Below, in pieces: positions 17,752-24,978 of a stretch of DNA of 64,000 nt (positions are counted from its first letter, which is position 1; every line of letters begins with the position of its first letter). The DNA comes from Xanthomonas rydalmerensis (GTDB lineage Bacteria > Pseudomonadota > Gammaproteobacteria > Xanthomonadales > Xanthomonadaceae): contig NZ_CP126170.1 in NCBI RefSeq assembly GCF_033170385.1, positions 2,132,001 through 2,196,000 of the forward strand, written 5' to 3'. A model generated the notes under the pieces. It searched no databases. It saw only the letters and a program-made list of their open reading frames with translations, and had not been told where the DNA came from. A program made the position numbers and the translations under genes.

Positions 17752-19191
17752 CTAGCGGCGCGGGTTCGGAGCGGACTGCATGGCGCGCGCGAGCACGCCG
17801 AACATCCGTTCGTCGGTGGATTGCGCGACGTTGAAGCGGAGAAAATCGCCCGCGCTCAGCGACTGGCTGAAGGCATTGCCCGGCGCCAGTACCACGCCCT
17901 CCTGCAGGCAGGCGCGCGCGATCGCCGAGGCCTCCATGCCCGCGGGCAGCCTGCACCAAAGGAACAGGCCGGCCTGCGGGATCAGCCAGGGCCGGATGCC
18001 GAGGTCCTGCAACCGCGCCACGGTCCTGGCCATCTGCTCCGCCAGGCGCCGCCGCAAGTTCTCCAGATGCCGGCGGTAGCCGCTGTCGGTCAGGGCGATC
18101 AGCACGGCGTCGGCCGCCAGCCGGCCGCCCCCGAAGCTGGTGGCGATCTTCAGGTCGGCGAGGCTTTCGATCCAGTCGCCACGCGCGGCGATGTAGCCGC
18201 AGCGCAGCGATGCCGAGACCGTCTTGGAAAAGCTGCCGACCTGGATCACCCGCGCCAGGCCGTCGAAGGCCGCCAGCCGCGGGGCGGGACTGGTCTCGAA
18301 GTCGGCGAAGATGTCGTCCTCGACGATCACCAGGTCCGAGCCCTCGGCCAGGAGCAGCAGCCGGTGCGCCGTCGCCGCGGAAAGGGTCGCGCCGGTGGGG
18401 TTGTGGATCCCCGAATTGGTGATGTACAGCCGCGGCGCGTGCGCTTTCAGCGCCGCTTCGAAGTGCGCCACGTCCGGTCCGTGCGGCGTATAGGGCACGC
18501 CCACGACCTGCACGCGATGCGCCTTGAGCAAGGCATGGAAATTGAAATAGCAGGGGTCGTCGACCAGCACCGTGTCGCCGGGCGAGAGCAGGAAGCGACC
18601 GATCAGGTCGATCGCATGCGTGCCCGATTCGGCGAGCAGGATCTGTTCGGGCGGGGCCTGCACGCCGTTGCCCGCCAACCTTCGCGACAGGAACTGGCGC
18701 AAGCCGGGGTGGCCCAGGGGCGTGGCGTACTCGGTCAGTTCCAGCGTGTCGGCGCGCGCCAGCGTGCGCAGCGCGCGGCGCATGCCCGCGGCGTACAGCC
18801 ACGTCGGCGGCAGCCAGCCGCAGCCGGGCTTGAGCACGCGCGCATCCGCTTCCAGCGACTGCCGCGACACCCATAGCGGATCGATCTGCCTGTCGAGCTT
18901 CGGGCCGAGTTGCGCCAACGCCAGCGGGGCCACCGGCCCGGCCACATAGAAGCCCGACCCCGGTCGCGCCACGATCGCGCCTTCGGCTGCCAGCCGCTCG
19001 TAGGCTTCCACCACCGTCGACACCGACACGCGCAGCGCGCGCGCCTGCGTGCGTACGGAGGGCAGGCGCGCTCCCGGCAGGCTGGTGCGGTTGGCGATGC
19101 GGGCGCGGATATCGGTCATCACCGCATCGATGCGCGTGCCGGCTGCTACGGGTCTGTCCACTGTCGTCGGCTGTATTGGGTCTTGAGGCAT
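17752..19191 (-). CDS. MocR/PdxR-type regulator (GntR HTH fused to aminotransferase domain)
   Basis: The 479-residue protein has an N-terminal GntR winged helix (about 25-95: RTSLPGARLPSVRTQARALR, SVSTVVEAYERLAAEG) and a fold-type I aminotransferase domain. The PLP lysine is visible in VGSFSKTVSAS (Lys323), with HNPTGATLS and EDDIFADF as further aminotransferase motifs. MocR proteins use PLP or an amine adduct as effector rather than catalysing transamination. The gene is divergent from an EamA exporter with an 89-base shared control region, so that exporter is the most likely target. The true effector is unknown. Confidence 0.93.
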   Translation of the reverse strand: MPQDPIQPTTVDRPVAAGTRIDAVMTDIRARIANRTSLPGARLPSVRTQARALRVSVSTVVEAYERLAAEGAIVARPGSGFYVAGPVAPLALAQLGPKLDRQIDPLWVSRQSLEADARVLKPGCGWLPPTWLYAAGMRRALRTLARADTLELTEYATPLGHPGLRQFLSRRLAGNGVQAPPEQILLAESGTHAIDLIGRFLLSPGDTVLVDDPCYFNFHALLKAHRVQVVGVPYTPHGPDVAHFEAALKAHAPRLYITNSGIHNPTGATLSAATAHRLLLLAEGSDLVIVEDDIFADFETSPAPRLAAFDGLARVIQVGSFSKTVSASLRCGYIAARGDWIESLADLKIATSFGGGRLAADAVLIALTDSGYRRHLENLRRRLAEQMARTVARLQDLGIRPWLIPQAGLFLWCRLPAGMEASAIARACLQEGVVLAPGNAFSQSLSAGDFLRFNVAQSTDERMFGVLARAMQSAPNPRR

Positions 19192-19218
19192 AACAGTACT
19201 GCGAAACCGTATTGGATC
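19173..19218. promoter_or_regulatory. Candidate MocR binding region (direct repeats)
   Basis: GTATTGGGTC (19173-19182, within the first codons of the regulator) and GTATTGGATC (19209-19218) form a direct repeat spaced 36 bases apart. A CAGTACTG palindrome lies between them at 19194-19201. MocR-type regulators such as GabR and PdxR are known to bind direct repeats in divergent promoters. That this is the operator here is inference. Confidence 0.4.
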
Positions 19219-19280
19219 GTACCTGGCCGGATCGGTCCCGCGTGGCGTCTACTGCAACGGCGATGCCGAAGGAGACGCGC

Positions 19281-20144
19281 ATGGAAAAAACCACCGGTGG
19301 CTGGATCAATGGATGTATCGGCGTGATGATTTTTGCGGGGTCGTTGCCCGCGACCCGCGTCGCGGTCGCCGATTTCTCCCCCGTGTTCCTGACCTGCGCC
19401 CGCGCCAGCATTGCCGCCGCGCTCGGGCTGGCGCTCCTGCTCGGGTTTCGGCAACCGCGTCCGCGCCGCGCCGAGCTGCCCGCCTTGGCGATGACGGCGC
19501 TGGGGGTCGTGGTCGGGTTTCCGCTGCTGACCGCGCTGGCGCTGCAGCACGTCACTTCGGCGCATTCCATCGTGTTCGTGGGCCTGCTGCCGTTGTGCAC
19601 GGCCGTCTTCGCCGTGTTGCGGGCCGGCGAACGCCCGCGTCCGCCGTTCTGGGTGTTCTCGCTGGCCGGTGCCTGCAGCGTCGTCGGCTATGCGGCGATC
19701 GGCGGGATCGACGCCTCATTACAGGGCGACCTGCTGATGCTGGCCGCGGTGGTGCTGTGCGGGCTGGGCTACGCGGAGGGCGCGCGCCTGTCGCGCACGC
19801 TGGGCGGATGGCAGGTCATCTGTTGGGCGCTGGTGCTGTCGCTGCCGCTGATGGTGTCCCTGGCCCTGCTGACGCAGCCCGCGTCGTTCGGCGCTGTGCA
19901 TATGCCTGCATGGCTCGGCCTGGGTTATGTCTCGTTGTTCAGCATGTTGATCGGCTTCGTGTTCTGGTACCGCGGCCTGGCGCAAGGCGGCATCGCGGCG
20001 GTCGGGCAACTGCAGTTGTTCCAGCCCTTCATCGGCTTGGGCCTGGCCGCGCTGCTGCTCCACGAAACGGTGAGCTGGACGATGCTGGCGGTGACCCTGG
20101 TCGCCATGGTCTGCGTGGCGGGCGCGAAACGATACGCCCGCTGA
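19281..20144 (+). CDS. EamA/DMT-superfamily exporter
   Basis: The 287-residue membrane protein has about ten hydrophobic segments in two EamA halves, e.g. INGCIGVMIFAGSLPATRVA, ASIAAALGLALLLGF and, in the second half, LGLGYVSLFSMLIGFVFWYR and FIGLGLAALLLHE. Family members export amino acids or other small metabolites. The ATG at 19281 is preceded by AAGGAG (19269-19274) and is preferred to an in-frame ATG at 19212 that has no ribosome site and no hydrophobic start. It is divergent from the MocR-type regulator, suggesting control by an amine or vitamin B6-related signal. Confidence 0.9.
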   Translation: MEKTTGGWINGCIGVMIFAGSLPATRVAVADFSPVFLTCARASIAAALGLALLLGFRQPRPRRAELPALAMTALGVVVGFPLLTALALQHVTSAHSIVFVGLLPLCTAVFAVLRAGERPRPPFWVFSLAGACSVVGYAAIGGIDASLQGDLLMLAAVVLCGLGYAEGARLSRTLGGWQVICWALVLSLPLMVSLALLTQPASFGAVHMPAWLGLGYVSLFSMLIGFVFWYRGLAQGGIAAVGQLQLFQPFIGLGLAALLLHETVSWTMLAVTLVAMVCVAGAKRYAR

Positions 20145-20153
20145 GACCACGAC

Positions 20154-20186
20154 CCGCCCGGCAGGCGTTGGGCGACTGCCGGGCGG
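20154..20186. terminator. Shared hairpin between convergent genes
   Basis: A perfect 11-bp stem CCGCCCGGCAG / CTGCCGGGCGG with an 11-base loop lies between the EamA gene and the convergent DUF2884 gene. Neither side has a good T-run. Confidence 0.55.
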
Positions 20187-20243
20187 AGCGCGGACACAGC
20201 GGGCGGTCGTGGACGATCGTCGCGGCAGCGCGGCTGCCGCCGG

Positions 20244-20798
20244 TTACGCGGCCGAGTGCCTGCAGTCGTTGACGTCGCTGTCGTCGAGGGTGGAGTAGGG
20301 ACGGAACGCCGGCACCTTCTGCATCAGCGCATCCTGCGCGGCGCGCAGCGCGGCCACCTGATCGCAGATCTTCAGCGCCGCCTGCTTGATCTTGTCGGCC
20401 TGCGCTTCGACATGCTCGCCGATGTGCTCGGTGTTGCCGCTGAGCACGCCACTGATGGCATCGCCGGCCGCTTTCACGCCGAGCGCGGCGCCGGCCTTGC
20501 CGACTTCCACGCCCTGCTTGCCCACCGCTTCGATCTGGCCGCGGTAGGCCAGCAACAGGCGCTGCTGCTCGGCATCCAGGGCCACCGGCTTGCCGTCGAT
20601 CAACAACTTGCCGTCGCGGGTGATGGTGGCCGGGGGCTGGCCATCGGCCTTCAGGGTGAGGTCGCCGTTGAGGAAGGTCAGGCTTTGCGCGCCGCCGTGA
20701 TCGACCACGACGCGGTCGTTCGACGAGCGCTCGCAGGCGCTGAGCGAGAGCAGGACGGCCAGGGCGACGCCGGCCAGGGGCAGGGAACGGTACTGCAT
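20244..20798 (-). CDS. DUF2884 (YggN-like) lipoprotein
   Basis: The 184-residue product has a lipoprotein signal (MQYRSLPLAGVALAVLLSLS, Cys22). The mature part begins with short beta strands (VVVDHGGAQSLTFLNGDLTL, ITRDGKLLIDGKPVAL), then helices (EQQRLLLAYRGQIEAVGKQG; AQADKIKQAALKICDQVAAL) and a late DCRHSAA tail. The pattern matches DUF2884. The role is unknown. It is the last gene of the YtrA-type ABC operon, 42 bases after the GSGD-repeat protein, which suggests an envelope-sensing or repair function shared with that operon. Confidence 0.8.
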   Translation of the reverse strand: MQYRSLPLAGVALAVLLSLSACERSSNDRVVVDHGGAQSLTFLNGDLTLKADGQPPATITRDGKLLIDGKPVALDAEQQRLLLAYRGQIEAVGKQGVEVGKAGAALGVKAAGDAISGVLSGNTEHIGEHVEAQADKIKQAALKICDQVAALRAAQDALMQKVPAFRPYSTLDDSDVNDCRHSAA

Positions 20799-20840
20799 GG
20801 GCGTGTCCTCGTGCGGAAGGGAGAAAAGCGGAGTGGAGGA

Positions 20841-21665
20841 TCAGCGCGGCTTGGGCAGGTTGACGCTGCCGCGCACGCCACGGTGGGTGACGTCGCCGCT
20901 GCCGACCTTCTGCACGCTCAGGTTGCCGCCGACGTTGCCCACGTCCAGGTCGCCGGAGCCCACGGTCTGCACCGCGACGCTGCCGCCGACATCGCGCAGT
21001 TGCACGTCGCCGGAACCGAGGCTGTCGACCTGCACGCTGCCGCGCACGCCGTGCACGGTCAGGTCGCCGGAGCCGACCGTGCCGACCTTGACGTCGCCGC
21101 CGACCTGGTCGGCCTTGACGTCGCCCGAGCCCAGCGTCGGCAGCGCCACGCTGCCGACATTGCGCAGTTCGATGTCGCCGGAGCCGACCGTGGCGCTGAC
21201 CGCGCCGCGGATGCCCTGCGCATGCAGGTCGCCGGACCCGATCTTGGCGTCGAGCGAGGCCACGCCGCTGATCTCGGCATCGCCCGAGCCCAGTTGCAGT
21301 TGCACCGGCAGGTTGGCCGGAATGCTGCCGGCCACGTTGAGGTAGGCGTAACGGTTGCCGACGCTGATGCCGTGGATCTTGCCCTCGTGCTTCAGCGTCA
21401 CCACCAGGGTGTCGCCGTCGTGGCGCTGGCGCAGGGTCAGCTCCTTGAGCATGTCCGCGTCGGAAGCGCAGGCGCGGCCGCGCAAGGTGGAGTCGCCGGC
21501 GCTGGCGCCGCTGAGCTTGAGGTCGTTCTGCTGCACGTCCAGCAGGACCGTCTTGACGCCGGCCAGGTCCAGCTTCAGTTCGCGCGGTTCGGAATACTTG
21601 CAGTCGTCGGCCATGGCGACGGCCGGCAGCGACAGCAGCGCACACAGGATGAGGGTCTTGCGCAT
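20841..21665 (-). CDS. Secreted GSGD-repeat (DUF4097-type) beta-repeat protein
   Basis: The 274-residue product has a cleavable signal (MRKTLILCALLSLPAVAMA, then DDCKYSEP). Eight GSGD motifs follow in the C-terminal two thirds, at a spacing of 17-19 residues (GSGDAEISG, GSGDLHAQG, GSGDIELRN, GSGDVKADQ, GSGDLTVHG, GSGDVQLRD, GSGDLDVGN, GSGDVTHRG). Each is followed by a (V/I)xG or G(S/D/N)(V/L) strand. Such spacing suits a right-handed beta-helix with one rung per repeat. Related domains are annotated as DUF4097 or adhesin-head-like; no catalytic residues are evident. It lies 43 bases after the ABC permease. The ATG at 21665 with AAGGAGTG just upstream is preferred to longer frames. Confidence 0.85.
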   Translation of the reverse strand: MRKTLILCALLSLPAVAMADDCKYSEPRELKLDLAGVKTVLLDVQQNDLKLSGASAGDSTLRGRACASDADMLKELTLRQRHDGDTLVVTLKHEGKIHGISVGNRYAYLNVAGSIPANLPVQLQLGSGDAEISGVASLDAKIGSGDLHAQGIRGAVSATVGSGDIELRNVGSVALPTLGSGDVKADQVGGDVKVGTVGSGDLTVHGVRGSVQVDSLGSGDVQLRDVGGSVAVQTVGSGDLDVGNVGGNLSVQKVGSGDVTHRGVRGSVNLPKPR

Positions 21666-21708
21666 CGGAACACTCCTTGCGGAAAAGGGTAGGGAGACGG
21701 AAGCGCGA

Positions 21709-22701
21709 TCAGGCTTCGTCGCGCCAGCGGCGCACGTAGATCGCGGCGACGATGAAGGCCACGCCGACGGCGGCGCCGATCCACATGTCGGGGTCGCGGA
21801 ACAGCACCCAGCTGTCGCCGAGATGGATCGCATTGACCAGATCCTGCGGACCGCTGATGTGGGTCTCGGCCACCTGCTCGTTCAGCACCGGACCCCAGCT
21901 GCCCGGCAGCACGCTGAGCAGGCCGCGGTAGACCACGGTGTACCAGATCAGGTTGTGGTTGACGTTCAGCATCGGAAGGATGCCCATCATGCTGGCGGTC
22001 ACGCAGCCCAGGATCGGGATCAGCACCGCCCACAGGAACGGCTTGCTGCGCGCCCAGGCCGAGCACAGCATCAGCCAGCCGATCGCCGGCAGCGACCACA
22101 TCACCTGCACCGGCAGTGCGGCCAGGACCATGCCGATGATGCGCAGCGGGTGCGATTCGGTGAAGACCGCGGTGCTCTGCGGGATGCCGTTGACCGACAG
22201 GGTCAGGGCGGTGACCACCCACAGCGCCAGGCCGATCAGCAGGCCGATGCCGATCGCCAGCAGCGGCGCCAGCAGCAGCGCCCAGGCGGCCTTGGACAGC
22301 ACGGTGCCGGTATCCGACAGCGGCAGCGACTTCCAGAACAGCACGCTGCGGTCGCGGCGGTCGTCGTACAGCGCGCCCAGCGCGTAGAAGAACACCACGA
22401 AGCCGACCACGATGCAGGCCAGGATCACGCCGGCGAGCATGGTGCCGTCGCCGACCGCGCCGATGATCTGGTGTGCGTTCTGCGCCTGGCCGTCCCACTG
22501 CACGTCGTTCAGCCGCGAGCCGCCGCCGTGGTTGCGGCCGGCGATGCTGCCGATGATCGACAGCACCGTGTACAGCGCGGCGACGATGCCGCCGGTGATG
22601 ACCGGGGCCCACAGGAAACCGCCGCGGTGTTCCCAGAACTCGCGCTTGAGCAGCCACGTGAACGTGGACACGGGAGAGATCGATTTGGCGGGAGCGTTCA
22701 T
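21709..22701 (-). CDS. ABC-2-type permease
   Basis: The 330-residue integral membrane protein has a cytosolic start (STFTWLLKREFWEHRGGFLW) followed by about six hydrophobic segments, such as APVITGGIVAALYTVLSIIG, MLAGVILACIVVGFVVFFYA, LLLAPLLAIGIGLLIGLALW, MVLAALPVQVMWSLPAIGWL and a final VGVAFIVAAIYV. DDRRDRSVLFWKSLPLSD is typical of ABC-2 permeases. The start overlaps the ATPase stop by four bases (ATGA), so they are translationally coupled. Substrate is unknown. Confidence 0.9.
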   Translation of the reverse strand: MNAPAKSISPVSTFTWLLKREFWEHRGGFLWAPVITGGIVAALYTVLSIIGSIAGRNHGGGSRLNDVQWDGQAQNAHQIIGAVGDGTMLAGVILACIVVGFVVFFYALGALYDDRRDRSVLFWKSLPLSDTGTVLSKAAWALLLAPLLAIGIGLLIGLALWVVTALTLSVNGIPQSTAVFTESHPLRIIGMVLAALPVQVMWSLPAIGWLMLCSAWARSKPFLWAVLIPILGCVTASMMGILPMLNVNHNLIWYTVVYRGLLSVLPGSWGPVLNEQVAETHISGPQDLVNAIHLGDSWVLFRDPDMWIGAAVGVAFIVAAIYVRRWRDEA

Positions 22702-23579
22702 GCGTAGGTGCCCTTCATGATGGCGACGAACAGGTCGGCCAGGCCGGGGGTGCGGGTTTCGCCGAGCGCGGCCAGCTGCGCCTGCGGCACGCCGTCGTAC
22801 AGGAACACCGACTTGCCGAACGGCAGGCCGCGTTCGTCGATCGGCTGCAGCGCGCGCGCCGCCTCGATGCGCTCGGCCGGCACCAGCAGTTCGGTGTAGC
22901 GGGTGGCCATGTGCTCCATGTCGGCGCTGAGCACGATGCGGCCGTCGCGGATGAACAGCACGTCGGTGAGGATGTGCTCGATCTCCTCCACCTGGTGGGT
23001 GGTGATGATGATGGTCTTCTGCTCGTCGAAGTAGTCTTCCAGCAAGCGCTGGTAGAACTCCTTGCGGTACAGGATGTCCAGGCCCAGGGTCGGCTCGTCC
23101 AGCACCAGCAGGCGCGCGTCGATCGCCATCACCAGGGCCAGGTGCAGCTGCACGATCATGCCCTTGGACATCTCGCGCACCCGCAGCTTGGGCGAGAGCT
23201 TGGTGTTGGCCAGGAAGCGCTCGCACTTGGCGCGATCGAAGCGCGGATGCACGCCGGCGACGAAGTCGATCGCCTCGCTCACCCGCATCCAGCGCGGCAG
23301 CACCGCCACGTCGGCGATGAAGCACACCTCGTTCATCAGCGCATCGCGCTGCTTGCGCGGGTCCATGCCCAGCACGCGCAGCTCGCCGTCCACCGCGGTC
23401 AGGCCCAACACCGCCTTCAGTGCGGTGGTCTTGCCGGCACCGTTGGGGCCGATCAGGCCGACGATGCGGCCGGGCGCGATGGTGAAGGACGCGTCGGCCA
23501 GCGCCGGCTTGTGGTTGTAGGTCTTGCGCAACCCCTGCGCATAGACGACGGATTCGGATGCGGCGACAGCGGCAGTCAT
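22698..23579 (-). CDS. ABC transporter ATPase
   Basis: The 293-residue protein has Walker A GPNGAGKTTALKA (about 48-60), a Q-loop region, a signature of the MSKGM type (instead of LSGGQ, usual for this ABC-2 subgroup), Walker B ARLLVLDEPTLGLD and the H-loop TTHQVEEIEH. A C-terminal extension follows. The start at 23579 overlaps the regulator stop by four bases and is the first good start before the conserved LRKTYNHKPAL. It would energise the permease encoded next. Confidence 0.93.
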   Translation of the reverse strand: MTAAVAASESVVYAQGLRKTYNHKPALADASFTIAPGRIVGLIGPNGAGKTTALKAVLGLTAVDGELRVLGMDPRKQRDALMNEVCFIADVAVLPRWMRVSEAIDFVAGVHPRFDRAKCERFLANTKLSPKLRVREMSKGMIVQLHLALVMAIDARLLVLDEPTLGLDILYRKEFYQRLLEDYFDEQKTIIITTHQVEEIEHILTDVLFIRDGRIVLSADMEHMATRYTELLVPAERIEAARALQPIDERGLPFGKSVFLYDGVPQAQLAALGETRTPGLADLFVAIMKGTYA

Positions 23580-23938
23580 GGTGTTTTCCCCGGTGGCAAC
23601 AAGTCTTGCAGTGTCAGGCCCAGGCGCTGGATGCGTTCCAGCACCAGAGGCCACTCTTCGTTGAGGAAGCGATCGCGCTCGCTGCCGCGCAGCTTCTGCG
23701 CTGCTTCCTCGGTCATGAACATGCCCAGCCCGCGGCGCTTCTCGACCAGGGCCTCGTCGGCCAGTTCCTGGTAGGCGCGCGAGACGGTGATCGGATTGAG
23801 CTGGTATTCGGCGGCCACCTGGCGCACCGAGGGCAGGGCGTCGCCGGGCTTGAGGATGCCGTCGAGCATCATCGCGATGACCCGCTCCTTCAGTTGACGA
23901 TAGATCGGAGCGCCGTCGCTCCATTGAATGTCGCTCAT
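23576..23938 (-). CDS. YtrA-type GntR-family repressor
   Basis: The 120-residue protein has the short two-part build of the YtrA subfamily. It comprises a GntR winged helix (PIYRQLKERVIAMMLDG, LPSVRQVAAEYQLNPITVSR, AYQELADEALVEKRRGLGMF) and a brief helical tail (DRFLNEEWPLVLERIQRLGL) for dimerisation. Subfamily members usually repress the ABC operon in which they are encoded. It overlaps the ATPase start by four bases and follows the small exported protein by two. A GGTG-N16-CACC dyad upstream of the operon (24207-24230) is the likely operator. Confidence 0.93.
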   Translation of the reverse strand: MSDIQWSDGAPIYRQLKERVIAMMLDGILKPGDALPSVRQVAAEYQLNPITVSRAYQELADEALVEKRRGLGMFMTEEAAQKLRGSERDRFLNEEWPLVLERIQRLGLTLQDLLPPGKTP

Positions 23939-23940
23939 GG

Positions 23941-24183
23941 TCAGCTCCGTGGGCGCAGGGTGCGCGCGAAGGAGAAATAAGGCACGGACAGCGAGGCCCG
24001 CAGTCGCCGCACCGCCGGGACGGTAGAGGGTGCGGCGCCGGCGGCGCTGTCGTCGTGCGGCGTGCTGGCGCCATAATCCAGCGGCCGTCCCTGGTGGCGT
24101 TGGGCGCCGATCCAGCTCGCGCAGAGCAGGGTGCCGACGATGACCAGGGCCGGAAGACTGCGCTGGAGGTGTTTGAGATTCAT
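23941..24183 (-). CDS. Small membrane-anchored or exported protein, first gene of the YtrA operon
   Basis: The 80-residue product has a hydrophobic N-terminal segment (LPALVIVGTLLCASWIG, about 10-26) after a basic start, so it is an inner-membrane anchor or an uncleaved signal. The rest is Ser/Ala/Arg-rich and ends FARTLRPRS. I do not recognise a family. It is supported by its position: its stop lies two bases before the regulator start and its own ATG lies directly downstream of the candidate operator. The reading frame has the GC bias of a coding gene. Confidence 0.65.
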   Translation of the reverse strand: MNLKHLQRSLPALVIVGTLLCASWIGAQRHQGRPLDYGASTPHDDSAAGAAPSTVPAVRRLRASLSVPYFSFARTLRPRS

Positions 24184-24206
24184 CGTGGGACCTGCTCTGG
24201 GTGAGT

Positions 24207-24230
24207 GGTGTTGTATTTAACTATAACACC
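24207..24230. promoter_or_regulatory. 24-bp dyad, candidate YtrA operator
   Basis: The sequence has the form GGTG-N16-CACC. The outer six bases on each side are perfect (GGTGTT/AACACC) and the AT-rich interior is partly symmetric, with about 20 of 24 positions matching in all. It lies 23 bases upstream of the first operon gene and 81 bases upstream of the divergent glutathione peroxidase gene. I recall a motif of exactly this spacing being reported for a YtrA regulator in Xanthomonas citri, but could not verify this here. Confidence 0.75.
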
Positions 24231-24311
24231 GTTACACAGCATGTCAACACGCTGCAGACCCAACTTCCGACCTGGTCGTGCGCGACTTCCTTTTCTTCCC
24301 AACGGTGCCCC

Positions 24312-24878
24312 ATGAAACTTTCCAAGCGTCTGTTTTTCCTTGCGATCCTGGCCGCTGCCGGCACCGTCGGCAGTGCCTGGGCGGGCTCCCTGCTGGACCG
24401 GGACTACCGTCCGCTGGCCGGCAAGGACAAGGTGAACCTGAACAAGACCTACGGCGGCAAGGTGCTGCTGGTGGTCAACACCGCCAGCAAGTGCGGCTAT
24501 ACCCCGCAGTACGACGGCCTGGAGAAGCTGCAGCAGCAGTACGCGGCACAGGGCTTCAGCGTGCTCGGCTTCCCGTCCAACGACTTCAAGGGCCAGGAGC
24601 CCGGATCGGAGAAGCAGATCCAGGAATTCTGCACGCTCACCTACGGGGTCAAGTTCCCGATGTTCGAGAAGGTGCATGTGATCGGCGACGATGCGACGCC
24701 GCTGTACAAGCAATTGACCCAGGCCACCGGCGTGGCGCCGGGCTGGAATTTCCACAAGTATCTGATCGCGCGGGACGGGCGCGTGGTCGCGCAATTTCCG
24801 AGCAAGGTCACGCCGGACGATCCGGCCTTGCGCAGTGCCATCGAACGCGAACTGAAAGCGCAGCCGGCGTCGCACTGA
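24312..24878 (+). CDS. Exported glutathione-peroxidase-family protein
   Basis: The 188-residue product has an N-terminal signal peptide (MKLSKRLFFLAILAAAGTVG ending SAWA), placing it in the periplasm. The peroxidatic cysteine is in VVNTASKCGYTPQY (Cys61). The FPSNDFKGQEPGS block and a C-terminal Trp/Asn region (APGWNFHKYLI) complete the family pattern. Bacterial members usually use thioredoxin rather than glutathione to reduce lipid or organic hydroperoxides. The ATG at 24312 is preferred to longer frames because the signal peptide begins there. It is divergent from the YtrA operon. Confidence 0.92.
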   Translation: MKLSKRLFFLAILAAAGTVGSAWAGSLLDRDYRPLAGKDKVNLNKTYGGKVLLVVNTASKCGYTPQYDGLEKLQQQYAAQGFSVLGFPSNDFKGQEPGSEKQIQEFCTLTYGVKFPMFEKVHVIGDDATPLYKQLTQATGVAPGWNFHKYLIARDGRVVAQFPSKVTPDDPALRSAIERELKAQPASH

Positions 24879-24978
24879 AAGCGGGTCAACATCTCGGCCG
24901 CACATGCGACAATGCCGGCCTCTGTCTGCGCCATCGCGGCGCGTCCAGTTCACAGTTCACTTCCAGGGAAAGTAGCGA

